Below the pieces are notes generated by a model. That model had not been told where the DNA came from. It made no database searches and saw only the letters and a list, made by a program, of their open reading frames with translations. From Mesorhizobium sp. M2E.F.Ca.ET.219.01.1.1 (GTDB lineage: Bacteria; Pseudomonadota; Alphaproteobacteria; Rhizobiales; Rhizobiaceae), in the NCBI RefSeq assembly GCF_004016445.2, contig NZ_SADT02000001.1, forward strand, positions 1,345,630 through 1,409,629: DNA of 64,000 bases, written 5' to 3'. This document shows, piece by piece, positions 56,362 to 64,000 of the stretch; position 1 is the first letter of the stretch; every line of letters begins with the position of its first letter. The position numbers and the translations under genes were made by a program.

Positions 56362-57866
56362 TGACCGACTGGCCAATCCTCTCGCTGGTCACCTTCCTGC
56401 CGCTGGTTGGTGTTCTGCTCATCCTGTTCATCAGCGACGACAGCGAAAACGCGCGCCGCAACATCCGTGCGATCGCCTTCATCACGACGGCGTTCACCTT
56501 CGTCGTCTCACTGTTCATCTGGAAGGGTTTCGACAATTCGCAGGCCGGCTTCCAGTTCGTCGAGAAGCACGCCTGGCTGGATTCGGGCATTTCCTATCAC
56601 ATGGGCGTCGACGGCATATCGATGCTGTTCGTCATCCTGACGACCTTCCTGATGCCGCTTTCCATCCTCGCCTCCTGGGAAGCGATCGAGAAGCGGGTGA
56701 AGGCCTATATGATCGCCTTCCTGATCCTCGAGACGCTGATGATCGGCGTGTTCTGCGCGCTCGACATCGTGCTGTTCTACGTCTTCTTCGAGGCCGGCCT
56801 GATCCCGATGTTCATCATCATCGGCGTCTGGGGCGGCAAGCGGCGCGTCTATGCCTCGTTCAAGTTCTTCCTCTACACGCTCGCCGGCTCTGTGCTGATG
56901 CTGCTCGCCATCATGGCGATGTTCTTCCAGTCCGGTACGACCGACATCACCACGCTGCTGACGCATCACTTCCCGGCCAACATGCAGACCTGGCTGTGGC
57001 TGGCCTTCTTCGCCTCCTTCGCGGTGAAGATGCCGATGTGGCCGGTGCACACCTGGTTGCCCGACGCACACGTCGAGGCGCCGACGGCAGGCTCGGTGAT
57101 CCTGGCCGCCATCCTCTTGAAGATGGGTGGGTACGGCTTCCTGCGTTTCTCGCTGCCGATGTTCCCGGAAGCGTCGGCGATGTTCGCGCCGCTGGTGTTC
57201 ACGCTCTCCGTCGTCGCCATCATCTACACCTCACTGGTTGCGCTGATGCAGGAGGATATGAAGAAGCTGATCGCCTATTCGTCGGTCGCCCATATGGGCT
57301 TCGTCACCATGGGCATCTTCGCGATGAACCAGGAAGGCGTGCAGGGCGCGATCTTCCAGATGCTCAGCCACGGCCTGGTCTCCGGCGCGCTGTTCGTGTG
57401 CGTCGGCGTCGTCTATGACCGCATGCATACGCGCGAGATCGACGCCTATGGCGGGCTGGTCAACAACATGCCGAAATACGCGACCGTGTTCATGATCTTC
57501 ACCATGGCCAATGTCGGCCTTCCCGGCACCAGCGGCTTCATCGGCGAGTTCCTGACCATGCTTGGCGTGTTCAAGGTCAACACATGGGTGGCATTCTTCG
57601 CCGCCACCGGCGTCATCCTGTCGGCGGCCTATGCGCTCTGGCTCTATCGCCGGGTGATCTTCGGCGCGCTGACCAAGGACAGCCTGAAGAACCTGCTCGA
57701 TCTGTCGCCGCGCGAGAAGGCGATCATCTATCCGCTCGTAGTGCTGGTCATCTTCTTCGGCGTCTACCCGGCGCCGGTGTTCGACGCGACGGCCCAATCG
57801 GTCAAGTCGCTCGTCACCAACGTCACCGCATCCATCAATTCCGCGCAGACCGCGGCGGCGAACTGA
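56361..57866 (+). CDS. nuoM: NADH-quinone oxidoreductase subunit M
   Basis: 501 residues, antiporter-like. [60 protein letters not shown] and [20 protein letters not shown] are the conserved proton-channel segments. It lies between NuoL and NuoN in the membrane arm. Confidence 0.97.
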   Translation: MTDWPILSLVTFLPLVGVLLILFISDDSENARRNIRAIAFITTAFTFVVSLFIWKGFDNSQAGFQFVEKHAWLDSGISYHMGVDGISMLFVILTTFLMPLSILASWEAIEKRVKAYMIAFLILETLMIGVFCALDIVLFYVFFEAGLIPMFIIIGVWGGKRRVYASFKFFLYTLAGSVLMLLAIMAMFFQSGTTDITTLLTHHFPANMQTWLWLAFFASFAVKMPMWPVHTWLPDAHVEAPTAGSVILAAILLKMGGYGFLRFSLPMFPEASAMFAPLVFTLSVVAIIYTSLVALMQEDMKKLIAYSSVAHMGFVTMGIFAMNQEGVQGAIFQMLSHGLVSGALFVCVGVVYDRMHTREIDAYGGLVNNMPKYATVFMIFTMANVGLPGTSGFIGEFLTMLGVFKVNTWVAFFAATGVILSAAYALWLYRRVIFGALTKDSLKNLLDLSPREKAIIYPLVVLVIFFGVYPAPVFDATAQSVKSLVTNVTASINSAQTAAAN

Positions 57867-57880
57867 CTGGGGAATAGACC

Positions 57881-59317
57881 ATGACGCCGGACCTTCTCTC
57901 CAGCCTTTCGCTCTCGACGCCGGAATTGATCCTCGCCGTCGGCGCGCTGGTGCTCCTGATGATCGGAGCCTATTCGCGCTCCAACAACACCATGACGGTG
58001 ACCGGGCTCGCCGTCCTCGTTCTGGTTGTGGCCGGACTCTGGCTCGCCTTCTCCGGCGGGCAGGGCGCTGCCTATGGCGGCGCCTTCGTGCAGGATGCCT
58101 TCGGAGCCTTCATGAAGATGCTGGCGCTGATCGGCTCGGCGGTGACGCTGGTCATGTCGATGCGCTTTGCGCGCCAGGAACATTTCGACAAGTTCGAATT
58201 CCCGGTGCTTATCCTGCTCTGCACGCTCGGCATGATGCTGATGATCTCGGCCAACGGCATGATCGGGCTCTATCTCGGGCTCGAGTTGCAATCGCTGGCG
58301 ATCTACGTGCTGGCGGCGATCAACCGCGACAATTTGCGCTCGACCGAAGCGGGCCTGAAATATTTCGTCCTCGGCGCGCTGTCCTCGGGCATGCTGCTCT
58401 ACGGCATCAGCCTCGTCTACGGCTACACCGGCAACACCGGTTTCCAGGAGATCGCGACGGCTCTGGGCAGCGGCGAGCGCCAGCTCGGCCTCGTCTTCGG
58501 CTTGGTGTTCGTGCTCGCCGGCCTCGCCTTCAAGATCTCGGCCGTGCCGTTCCACATGTGGACGCCGGACGTCTATGAAGGCGCGCCGACCCCAATCACC
58601 GCATTTCTGGCGGCGGCGCCGAAGATGGCGGCGATGGCGCTGATCGTGCGTGTGACCATGGGCGCTTTCAAGCCGATCGCTTCGGACTGGCAGCAGATCG
58701 TCGTCTTCATCTCGATCGCCTCGATGGCGCTCGGCGCTTTCGCGGCCATCGGCCAGACCAACATCAAGCGCCTGATGGCCTATTCCTCGATCGGCCATAT
58801 GGGCTATGCGCTGGTCGGCCTTGCCGCCAACAGCCAGGCGGGCGTGCGCGGCGTCGCCATCTACATGCTGATCTACCTGGTGATGACACTCGGCACCTTC
58901 GCCTTCATCCTTGCCATGCGGCGCAAGGAAGGCAATGTCGAGCGGATCAGCGATCTTTCCGGCCTTGCATCGACCAACCCGGTCATGGCCACCATCCTCA
59001 CCATCCTGATGTTCTCGCTGGCCGGCATTCCGCCGCTCGCGGGCTTCTGGGGGAAATGGTATGTATTCCTCGCCGCCATCAACGCGCATCTCTACGCGCT
59101 GGCGATCATCGGCGTTCTGGCCTCCGTGGTGGGCGCCTACTACTACCTGCGCATCATCAAGATCATGTGGTTCGACGAGCCGGTCGGCGGCTTCGTGCCG
59201 ATGGCCAGCGAGTTGCGCCTCGTGCTCGGCGTCAGCGGCGCCTTCGTGCTGTTCTACGTGCTGATCGGCGGACCGATCGGCAGTTATGCCGAAGCTGCCG
59301 CCAAGACCTTCTTCTGA
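57881..59317 (+). CDS. nuoN: NADH-quinone oxidoreductase subunit N
   Basis: 478 residues, antiporter-like. [40 protein letters not shown] and [20 protein letters not shown] are NuoN signatures. Last complex I gene; birA follows four bases after its stop, so is probably on the same transcript. Confidence 0.97.
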   Translation: MTPDLLSSLSLSTPELILAVGALVLLMIGAYSRSNNTMTVTGLAVLVLVVAGLWLAFSGGQGAAYGGAFVQDAFGAFMKMLALIGSAVTLVMSMRFARQEHFDKFEFPVLILLCTLGMMLMISANGMIGLYLGLELQSLAIYVLAAINRDNLRSTEAGLKYFVLGALSSGMLLYGISLVYGYTGNTGFQEIATALGSGERQLGLVFGLVFVLAGLAFKISAVPFHMWTPDVYEGAPTPITAFLAAAPKMAAMALIVRVTMGAFKPIASDWQQIVVFISIASMALGAFAAIGQTNIKRLMAYSSIGHMGYALVGLAANSQAGVRGVAIYMLIYLVMTLGTFAFILAMRRKEGNVERISDLSGLASTNPVMATILTILMFSLAGIPPLAGFWGKWYVFLAAINAHLYALAIIGVLASVVGAYYYLRIIKIMWFDEPVGGFVPMASELRLVLGVSGAFVLFYVLIGGPIGSYAEAAAKTFF

Positions 59318-59321
59318 CGGG

Positions 59322-60143
59322 ATGGCGTTTCGGCTGGCTCCAACCGCGGCGTCGGAGGGGTTCCGGCTCGAGGCGCATGACAGCGTCGGCTCCACCAACG
59401 CGCTGGCGTTGGAACACGCGCGCGCCGGCGATCCGGGAAAACTCTGGGTCGTGTCGAAAAAGCAGGAGAGCGGTCGCGGCCGGCGTGGCCGCGCCTGGGC
59501 GACGCCGGAAGGCAATCTTGCCGCGACACTGCTCCTGGTTCCGGGCGGTGAGCTTCGGCTGGCCGCGACGCTTGGCTTCGTCGCGGGGCTGGCGCTGGCC
59601 GACGCGCTCGACGCCGTCGCGCCGAAGGGCCGGATCGCCGTTGCCGTCGACGGCGCAAGCCAGGGCCGCAACCGGTTCGAGCTGAAATGGCCGAACGACG
59701 TGCTGGCTTCGGGCGCCAAGCTTGCCGGCATCCTGCTGGAGTCGGCGATGCTGGAAGGCGGCCGCTTCGCCGTTGCCATCGGCATTGGCGTCAATGTCGT
59801 GGCTTACCCCGAGGATTTGCCTTATCCGGCGACATCGCTGCAGGCGCTGGGCGCCAATTGCGATGCCGAAACGCTGTTCCTGGCGCTATCGGATGCCTGG
59901 AGCGAGAATGCCCGGATCTGGGACGATGGGCGCGGTCTCGATGCCGTCCGGAAGCGCTGGCTTGCCCGCGCGGCGGGGCTCGGGGGCGAGGTTGCTGTCA
60001 GAATTGACGGCAATGTGGTGCGCGGCGTCTTCGAAACCATTGACGAGGACTGCCGTTTCGTGATCCGCGACGATGAAGGATCGGTTTTGACGATCGCGGC
60101 CGGCGACGTGCATTTCGGCGCGGTCGCCTCGGCCCGGGTATAG
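59322..60143 (+). CDS. birA: Biotin--[acetyl-CoA-carboxylase] ligase
   Basis: 273 residues from ATG 59322. HDSVGSTNALALEHARAGDP, SKKQESGRGRRGRAWATPEG with the GRGRRG biotinyl-AMP loop, LKWPNDVLASGAKLAGILLE and the C-terminal SH3-like domain are present. No N-terminal helix-turn-helix, so it is a class I ligase without repressor function. It biotinylates BCCP and other carboxylases. Its place at the end of the nuo operon, before RNase J, is usual in alphaproteobacteria. Confidence 0.94.
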   Translation: MAFRLAPTAASEGFRLEAHDSVGSTNALALEHARAGDPGKLWVVSKKQESGRGRRGRAWATPEGNLAATLLLVPGGELRLAATLGFVAGLALADALDAVAPKGRIAVAVDGASQGRNRFELKWPNDVLASGAKLAGILLESAMLEGGRFAVAIGIGVNVVAYPEDLPYPATSLQALGANCDAETLFLALSDAWSENARIWDDGRGLDAVRKRWLARAAGLGGEVAVRIDGNVVRGVFETIDEDCRFVIRDDEGSVLTIAAGDVHFGAVASARV

Positions 60144-60203
60144 TTTTGTTTTGCGCCATTCCGGACGGAAGTCATTGACCACGCTTTTCCCGGAATTGCT
60201 CCA
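60144..60203. repeat. Interspersed rhizobial repeat, family A, copy before rnj
   Basis: TTTTGTTTTGCGCCATTCCG with the core TTCCGGACGGAA and trailer TTTTCCCGGAATTGCTCCA. It starts right after the birA stop and ends before the ribosome-binding site of rnj. Related to 7333-7375 and 18340-18390. Confidence 0.65.
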
Positions 60204-60238
60204 ACGGCTTGGCCGGACGGCCAGGAAGGAAAGGACTC

Positions 60239-61909
60239 ATGGCGAATAGAGAAAACGCCGAGCTCGTTTTCGCGCCGCTGGGCGGCGTCGGCGAGATCGG
60301 CATGAATTTCGCCCTTTATGGCTATGGGCCCGCTGGTGCGCGCGAATGGATCGTCGTGGACGTCGGCGTCACCTTTCCCGATAGCGCGCATCCCGGCGTC
60401 GATCTCATCCTGCCCGATACGCGCTTCATCGAGGAGAACATCGACGGCCTGCGCGGCATCGTCATCACCCACGCGCATGAGGACCATTACGGCGCGCTGC
60501 TCGATATCTGGCCGAGGCTCAAGGCGCCGGTCTGGATGACGCCGTTCACCGCAGGCCTGCTCGAAGCCAAGCGGCAGGGCGAGCAGAACGCTCCGAAGAT
60601 TCCGGCGTCGATCTACCAGGCCGGGGAGAAATTCACCATCGGACCTTTCGAGATCGAGGCCATTCCGGTGGCGCACTCGATTCCCGAGCCGATGTCGCTG
60701 GCGATCACCACACCGGCCGGCACCGTCATCCATACCGGCGACTGGAAGATCGACCCGGAGCCGACGATCGGGCCGAAGACCGACGAGGCGCGGTTCCGCG
60801 CCTATGGCGACAAGGGCGTGCTGGCGCTGGTCTGCGATTCCACCAACGCCTTGAGGGAAGGGGAGTCGCCGTCGGAAGTGGCGGTGGGCGAAGGCCTCAA
60901 GGGCGTCATCGAGAAGGCCAAGGGCCGCGTCGCGGTCACCACGTTCTCCTCCAATGTCGGGCGCATTGTCTCGATAGCGCGCGCGGCGCGCGATGCCGGC
61001 CGGCAGTGCCTGGTGCTCGGCCGCTCGCTGAAGCGCGTCATCGATGTGGCGGGCGAGCTCGGCTATATGGATGGCCTGCCGGAGTTCATCTCCGAGGAAG
61101 ACTATGGCTATATCCCGCGCGAGAACCTGGTGATCATCTGCACCGGCAGCCAGGGTGAGCCGCTCGCCGCGCTTGCAAAGATGTCGCGCGACGAGATGAA
61201 ATCGGTGGCGCTGACGGCTGGCGACACGGTGGTGTTTTCCTCGCGTACCATTCCCGGCAACGAGAGGGCGATTCTGGAAATCAAGAACCGGCTGATCGAT
61301 CTCGGCATGAAGATCATCGAGGACGGCGACGCGCTGGTGCATGTGTCGGGCCATCCGCGCCGCAGCGAATTGCGCAAGATGTATGAATGGGTGCGGCCGC
61401 AGATCGGCGTTCCCGTGCATGGCGAGGCGGCGCATCTGGTGGCGCAGGGCTCACTGATGTCGATGTCGGGCATCGGCCAGGTGGCGCAAGTGCGCGACGG
61501 CGACATGCTGAGGCTCTGGCCCGGCCCGGCGACGATCATCGACCAGCTGCCGTTCGGCCGGCTGTACAAGGACGGATTCCTGATCGGCACCGACCAGGCG
61601 ATGGGCATACGCGACCGCCGCAAGCTCTCCTTCGCCGGTCATGTCGCGGTCAATGTCGTGCTCGACGACAAATATGAGCTTGCCGGCGACCCCGACCTGG
61701 TGGCGATCGGCGTGGCCGAGGCGGATGCCAGCGGCGAAACGCTGGAGGACCTGATGCTCGATGCGGCAATCGGCGCCGTGGACTCCATTCCGCGCCAGCG
61801 CCGAAAAGACCTCGACCTGGTGCAGGAAGCGGTGCGCCGCGCCGTGCGCGCCGCCGCCAACGAAGCCTGGGGCAAGAAGCCGCTGGTGACGGTGTTTGTG
61901 ACGCGGTGA
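60239..61909 (+). CDS. rnj: Ribonuclease J
   Basis: 556 residues from ATG 60239, preceded by GGAAGGAAAGGA. Metallo-beta-lactamase/beta-CASP nuclease: the zinc motif HAHEDHYGA (about residue 78), HTGDWKIDPEP, VCDSTNALREGESPSE, the beta-CASP part with LVIICTGSQGEPLAALAKMS, and HVSGHPRRSELRKMYEWVRP. It has 5'-3' exo- and endonuclease activity in rRNA maturation and mRNA turnover. Its TGA stop (61907-61909) is also the first three bases of a heptamer array. Confidence 0.95.
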   Translation: MANRENAELVFAPLGGVGEIGMNFALYGYGPAGAREWIVVDVGVTFPDSAHPGVDLILPDTRFIEENIDGLRGIVITHAHEDHYGALLDIWPRLKAPVWMTPFTAGLLEAKRQGEQNAPKIPASIYQAGEKFTIGPFEIEAIPVAHSIPEPMSLAITTPAGTVIHTGDWKIDPEPTIGPKTDEARFRAYGDKGVLALVCDSTNALREGESPSEVAVGEGLKGVIEKAKGRVAVTTFSSNVGRIVSIARAARDAGRQCLVLGRSLKRVIDVAGELGYMDGLPEFISEEDYGYIPRENLVIICTGSQGEPLAALAKMSRDEMKSVALTAGDTVVFSSRTIPGNERAILEIKNRLIDLGMKIIEDGDALVHVSGHPRRSELRKMYEWVRPQIGVPVHGEAAHLVAQGSLMSMSGIGQVAQVRDGDMLRLWPGPATIIDQLPFGRLYKDGFLIGTDQAMGIRDRRKLSFAGHVAVNVVLDDKYELAGDPDLVAIGVAEADASGETLEDLMLDAAIGAVDSIPRQRRKDLDLVQEAVRRAVRAAANEAWGKKPLVTVFVTR

Positions 61910-62010
61910 ATGGTGAATGGTGAATGGTCAGTAGTGAGTAGTGAGTAGTGAGTAGTGGAATCTGCTGTTCGGTGCCGGGCAACCATTCACTACTGACTAC
62001 TCACCACTCC
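61907..62010. repeat. Second heptamer array pair, without a gene
   Basis: Left: TGAATGG three times, TCAGTAG, then TGAGTAG three times (61907-61955). After 27 bases of spacer the right side has CCATTCA, CTACTGA, CTACTCA, CCACTCC (61983-62010), the reverse complements of the same unit types. The unit order is preserved, not mirrored. It lies between rnj and the epimerase gene and starts at the rnj stop codon, as the nuoC array does. Confidence 0.9.
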
Positions 62011-62024
62011 CCTGGAGTGAACCA

Positions 62025-62429
62025 ATGCTTGGACGCCTGAACCATGTCGCGCTTGCCGTGCCGGACCTGGCCGCGGCGGTGGCTGCCTATCGCGATACGC
62101 TTGGCGCGCGATTGAGCGAGCCGCAGGCGCTGCCGGAGCACGGCGTGACGGTGGTGTTCGTCGATGTCGGCAACACGAAGATCGAGTTGCTGGAGCCGCT
62201 GGGCGATGCCTCGCCGATCGCAGCGTTTCTCGAGAAGAACCCTTCGGGCGGCATGCATCATGTCTGCTATGAGGTCGACGATATTCTGGCTGCCCGCGAC
62301 CATTTGAAGGCGAGCGGCGCGCGCGTGCTGGGCGACGGCAACCCAAAGATCGGCGCGCATGGCAAGCCGGTTCTGTTCCTGCATCCCAAGGATTTCTTCG
62401 GCACGCTCGTCGAACTGGAGCAGGCATGA
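62025..62429 (+). CDS. mce: Methylmalonyl-CoA epimerase
   Basis: 134 residues, the usual size. Vicinal-oxygen-chelate fold with LNHVALAVPDLAAAVAAYRD (metal His), EHGVTVVFVDVGNTKIELLE (catalytic and metal Glu), GGMHHVCYEVDDILAARDHL (metal His) and GTLVELEQA. It interconverts (R)- and (S)-methylmalonyl-CoA in propionate breakdown before the B12-dependent mutase, a link to the cobalamin genes in this window. CTGGAG precedes ATG 62025. It overlaps the DUF1467 gene by four bases. Confidence 0.94.
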   Translation: MLGRLNHVALAVPDLAAAVAAYRDTLGARLSEPQALPEHGVTVVFVDVGNTKIELLEPLGDASPIAAFLEKNPSGGMHHVCYEVDDILAARDHLKASGARVLGDGNPKIGAHGKPVLFLHPKDFFGTLVELEQA

Positions 62430-62710
62430 ACTGGGTGCTGCTCTGCGCGCTGTTCTTCGTCACCTGGTGGCTGGCGCTGTTCATCGTCCTGCCGTTCAGC
62501 CTGCGCACGCAGGACGACGACAAGGATGTCACGCTTGGCACGGTTTCCAGCGCGCCGCGCGGTCCGCATATGCGGCGCGCCTTCCTGCGCGCCACGGTCG
62601 TGACGGTGGTTGTGATGGGCACTTTCTACGGCCTGACGACGGGGCTGGGGTTCAGCTTCGACGACGTCATGCGGATCATGCCGGACTTCACGCCGGACAC
62701 CAGCCACTGA
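62426..62710 (+). CDS. DUF1467 family membrane protein
   Basis: 94 residues with two membrane segments: WVLLCALFFVTWWLALFIVL then PFSLRTQ, and ATVVTVVVMGTFYGLTTGLG. This is the DUF1467 pattern of small alphaproteobacterial inner-membrane proteins with no known role. It is translationally coupled to mce (ATGA overlap) and precedes proS, an arrangement common in alphaproteobacteria. Confidence 0.88.
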   Translation: MNWVLLCALFFVTWWLALFIVLPFSLRTQDDDKDVTLGTVSSAPRGPHMRRAFLRATVVTVVVMGTFYGLTTGLGFSFDDVMRIMPDFTPDTSH

Positions 62711-62763
62711 GGCTGCAGACACAGTCCCCGCAAGTATTTCGAAGCATCCGCGCGCAAGGGTTG

Positions 62764-62788
62764 AAATCGGAAGTCGGCTTCCGATTTT
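62764..62788 (+). terminator. Perfect hairpin after the mce-DUF1467 operon
   Basis: AAATCGGAAG, loop TCGG, CTTCCGATTT, then T: a ten-pair perfect stem 54 bases after the DUF1467 stop. The T tract is short, so it may act as a terminator for the operon or as an mRNA 3'-end stabiliser. Confidence 0.5.
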
Positions 62789-62846
62789 CGCGAGCGCAGA
62801 TGGTCAAGCTGTTTGGCAGAGGGCTGGGCTAAGCAGATGATTGCAC

Positions 62847-62875
62847 AAAAAAAATGCAAGGCACGAGGCCTTGCA
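62847..62875 (-). terminator. Strong intrinsic terminator on the minus strand
   Basis: Read on the minus strand: TGCAAGGC, loop CTCGT, GCCTTGCA, then eight T. This perfect stem plus T8 is the strongest terminator of the window, yet no minus-strand gene is apparent upstream of it, which points to a small RNA transcript. Confidence 0.8.
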
Positions 62876-62996
62876 ATTTAAACGCGTCCGATCCGTTTCC
62901 GGTGTCCGGCGGCAGCGAGTTACCGCGCCTAGATCGCATCCTCCCAAGACTTTGACCGCGTAGGAGAGCAGATTTTTCTCCGCCCTCTCGGTTATC
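62847..62996 (-). ncRNA. Candidate small RNA, about 150 nt, minus strand
   Basis: A strong terminator at 62847-62875 closes a gene-free stretch. Upstream on the same strand GTGACA (63026-63031) and CTAGTG (63003-63008), 17 bases apart, resemble a rhizobial sigma-70 promoter, placing the 5' end near 62996. The predicted RNA contains several GC-rich complementary segments (GGCGCGG/CCGCC, CCGGACACCGG). No known family was recognised; its length is like 6S RNA but its sequence does not suggest it. It lies in the 572-base gap 62711-63282, where nothing else apart from a hairpin (62764-62788) and a GCCCG-GAAA-CGGGC tetraloop stem at 63042-63055 was seen. Confidence 0.4.
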
Positions 62997-63282
62997 GGCG
63001 CACACTAGACCAAGGCAGGTGAAAATGTCACGAAGAATTTTGCCCGGAAACGGGCAATATCGTGCTGCACTGCACAATACTGCGGCAGGGCTTGCTTGTG
63101 AATCGATCAAATAGCCATTCGAGGCACTTTGCCGCCAAAATCGGCTGTTTGGTAAGGTGCAGAAGGCCCCGATACTTTGGGGCGTTCGGGTTCCCATTCC
63201 GCCATGAAATGGCTATGAAGCCGGGGCAAGCAGCCCTTTCGCACCGATTCCGGCGCGTCATTTTTCATTCACGGACCAGTCC

Positions 63283-64000
63283 ATGCGTTTGTCGCGCTAT
63301 TTCCTGCCCATTCTCAAAGAAAATCCCCGCGAGGCCGAAATCGTCTCGCACCGGCTGATGCTGCGCGCGGGCATGATCCGCCAGCAGGGGCAGGGCAGCT
63401 TTTCGTGGCTGCCATTGGGCAAGCGCGTGCTGGACAAGGTTTGCCAGATCATTCGTGAGGAGCAGAACCGCGCCGGCGCGCTGGAAATCCTGATGCCCAC
63501 CATCCAATCGGCCGATCTGTGGCGCGAAAGCGGCCGCTACAACGACTACGGCAAGGAGATGCTGCGCATCAAGGATCGCCAGGATCGCGACATGCTCTAC
63601 GGTCCGACCAACGAAGAGATGGTCACCGAGATTTTTCGCGCCTACGTGAAATCTTACAAGGATTTGCCGCTCAACCTCTACCACATCCAGTGGAAGTTCC
63701 GCGACGAGGTGCGCCCGCGCTTCGGCGTCATGCGCAGCAGAGAGTTCCTGATGAAGGACGCCTATTCCTTCGACCTCGATTTCGAGGGCGCCAAGGCCGC
63801 CTACAACCGCATGTTCGTTTCTTATCTCAGGACCTTCACACGCATGGGACTGCAGGCCATACCGATGCGCGCCGACACAGGGCCGATCGGCGGCGACCTC
63901 AGCCATGAGTTCATCATCCTGGCCGAGACCGGCGAGAGCCAGGTGTTCTGCGACCGCGCCTATCTGTCGCTCGACGTGCCGGGCGCGAACACCAACTTCT
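63283..64000 (+). CDS. proS: Proline--tRNA ligase (3' truncated by window edge)
   Basis: 239 residues are visible from ATG 63283 to the edge. [40 protein letters not shown] (class II motif 1 region), [20 protein letters not shown], and [20 protein letters not shown] with [10 protein letters not shown] (motif 2) are typical of bacterial-type ProRS of the short alphaproteobacterial kind, which lacks the editing insertion. It charges tRNA-Pro. The rest of the gene lies beyond the window. Confidence 0.96.
   Translation, partial: MRLSRYFLPILKENPREAEIVSHRLMLRAGMIRQQGQGSFSWLPLGKRVLDKVCQIIREEQNRAGALEILMPTIQSADLWRESGRYNDYGKEMLRIKDRQDRDMLYGPTNEEMVTEIFRAYVKSYKDLPLNLYHIQWKFRDEVRPRFGVMRSREFLMKDAYSFDLDFEGAKAAYNRMFVSYLRTFTRMGLQAIPMRADTGPIGGDLSHEFIILAETGESQVFCDRAYLSLDVPGANTNF

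Noticed and set aside
57764..59794. 676-residue minus-strand ORF
   Set aside because: Antisense to nuoN and birA, low-complexity His/Arg/Glu composition, no domain.
62829..63197. 122-residue minus-strand ORF in the DUF1467-proS gap
   Set aside because: No domain, no ribosome-binding site seen, and it runs through a strong intrinsic terminator; a non-coding RNA explains the region better.

Overview
The window reads as chromosomal DNA of an alphaproteobacterium of the order Rhizobiales, most likely Mesorhizobium or a close relative. This is inferred from the high GC content, a complete alpha-type nuo operon, an aerobic cobalamin pathway, an acdR/acdS pair, a BA14K-family protein, and several families of interspersed palindromic repeats typical of rhizobial genomes. 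No species call is possible without a database search.

Layout. 1-714: end of a nitrile hydratase operon (beta subunit tail and accessory protein). 849-8430: a RecD-like helicase, a SpoIIAA-like protein, pdxJ, two tandem kup potassium transporters and an NAD-dependent epimerase. 8467-13649: small stress or detoxification units, each with its own regulator: QorB-like reductase with an HxlR regulator, FAD monooxygenase, a Rieske-GST pair divergent from a MarR regulator with three identical palindromic operators, and a TetR regulator. 13685-18289: ilvC, two convergent PilZ genes, a BA14K protein, a nuclease/phosphatase-fold protein and a Nudix protein. 18395-24362: ACC deaminase (acdS) divergent from its Lrp-type regulator (acdR), a MacAB-type efflux set and a PhzF protein; then tRNA-Lys(CTT).

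24670-40845: a cobalamin gene block. A cobalamin riboswitch on the minus strand precedes DUF1636-cobW-cobN-cobG-cobH-cobI-cobJ. cobK lies on the plus strand, and cobL-cobE-cobM-cobA-cobB-cobS-cobT continue on the minus strand. cobG carries one and cobN two palindromic elements inserted in frame. 40883-42596: a small putative secreted protein and an AlkX/YcaQ-type DNA glycosylase.

42929-59317: the 14-gene nuo operon (complex I) with three intruders: a four-helix-bundle gene bracketed by inverted heptamer arrays between nuoC and nuoD, an orphan helix-hairpin-helix protein between nuoF and nuoG that shares its C-terminal domain with an extended NuoE, and a palindromic repeat between nuoI and nuoJ. 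59322-64000: birA, RNase J, a second heptamer array without a gene, methylmalonyl-CoA epimerase, a DUF1467 protein, a candidate minus-strand small RNA and the start of proS.

The most unusual signals are the in-frame palindromic elements in cobG and cobN, which resemble Rickettsia palindromic elements in behaviour, and the heptamer-array cassette carrying a four-helix-bundle gene inside the nuo operon, whose arrays could pair in the mRNA much like a 23S rRNA intervening sequence.
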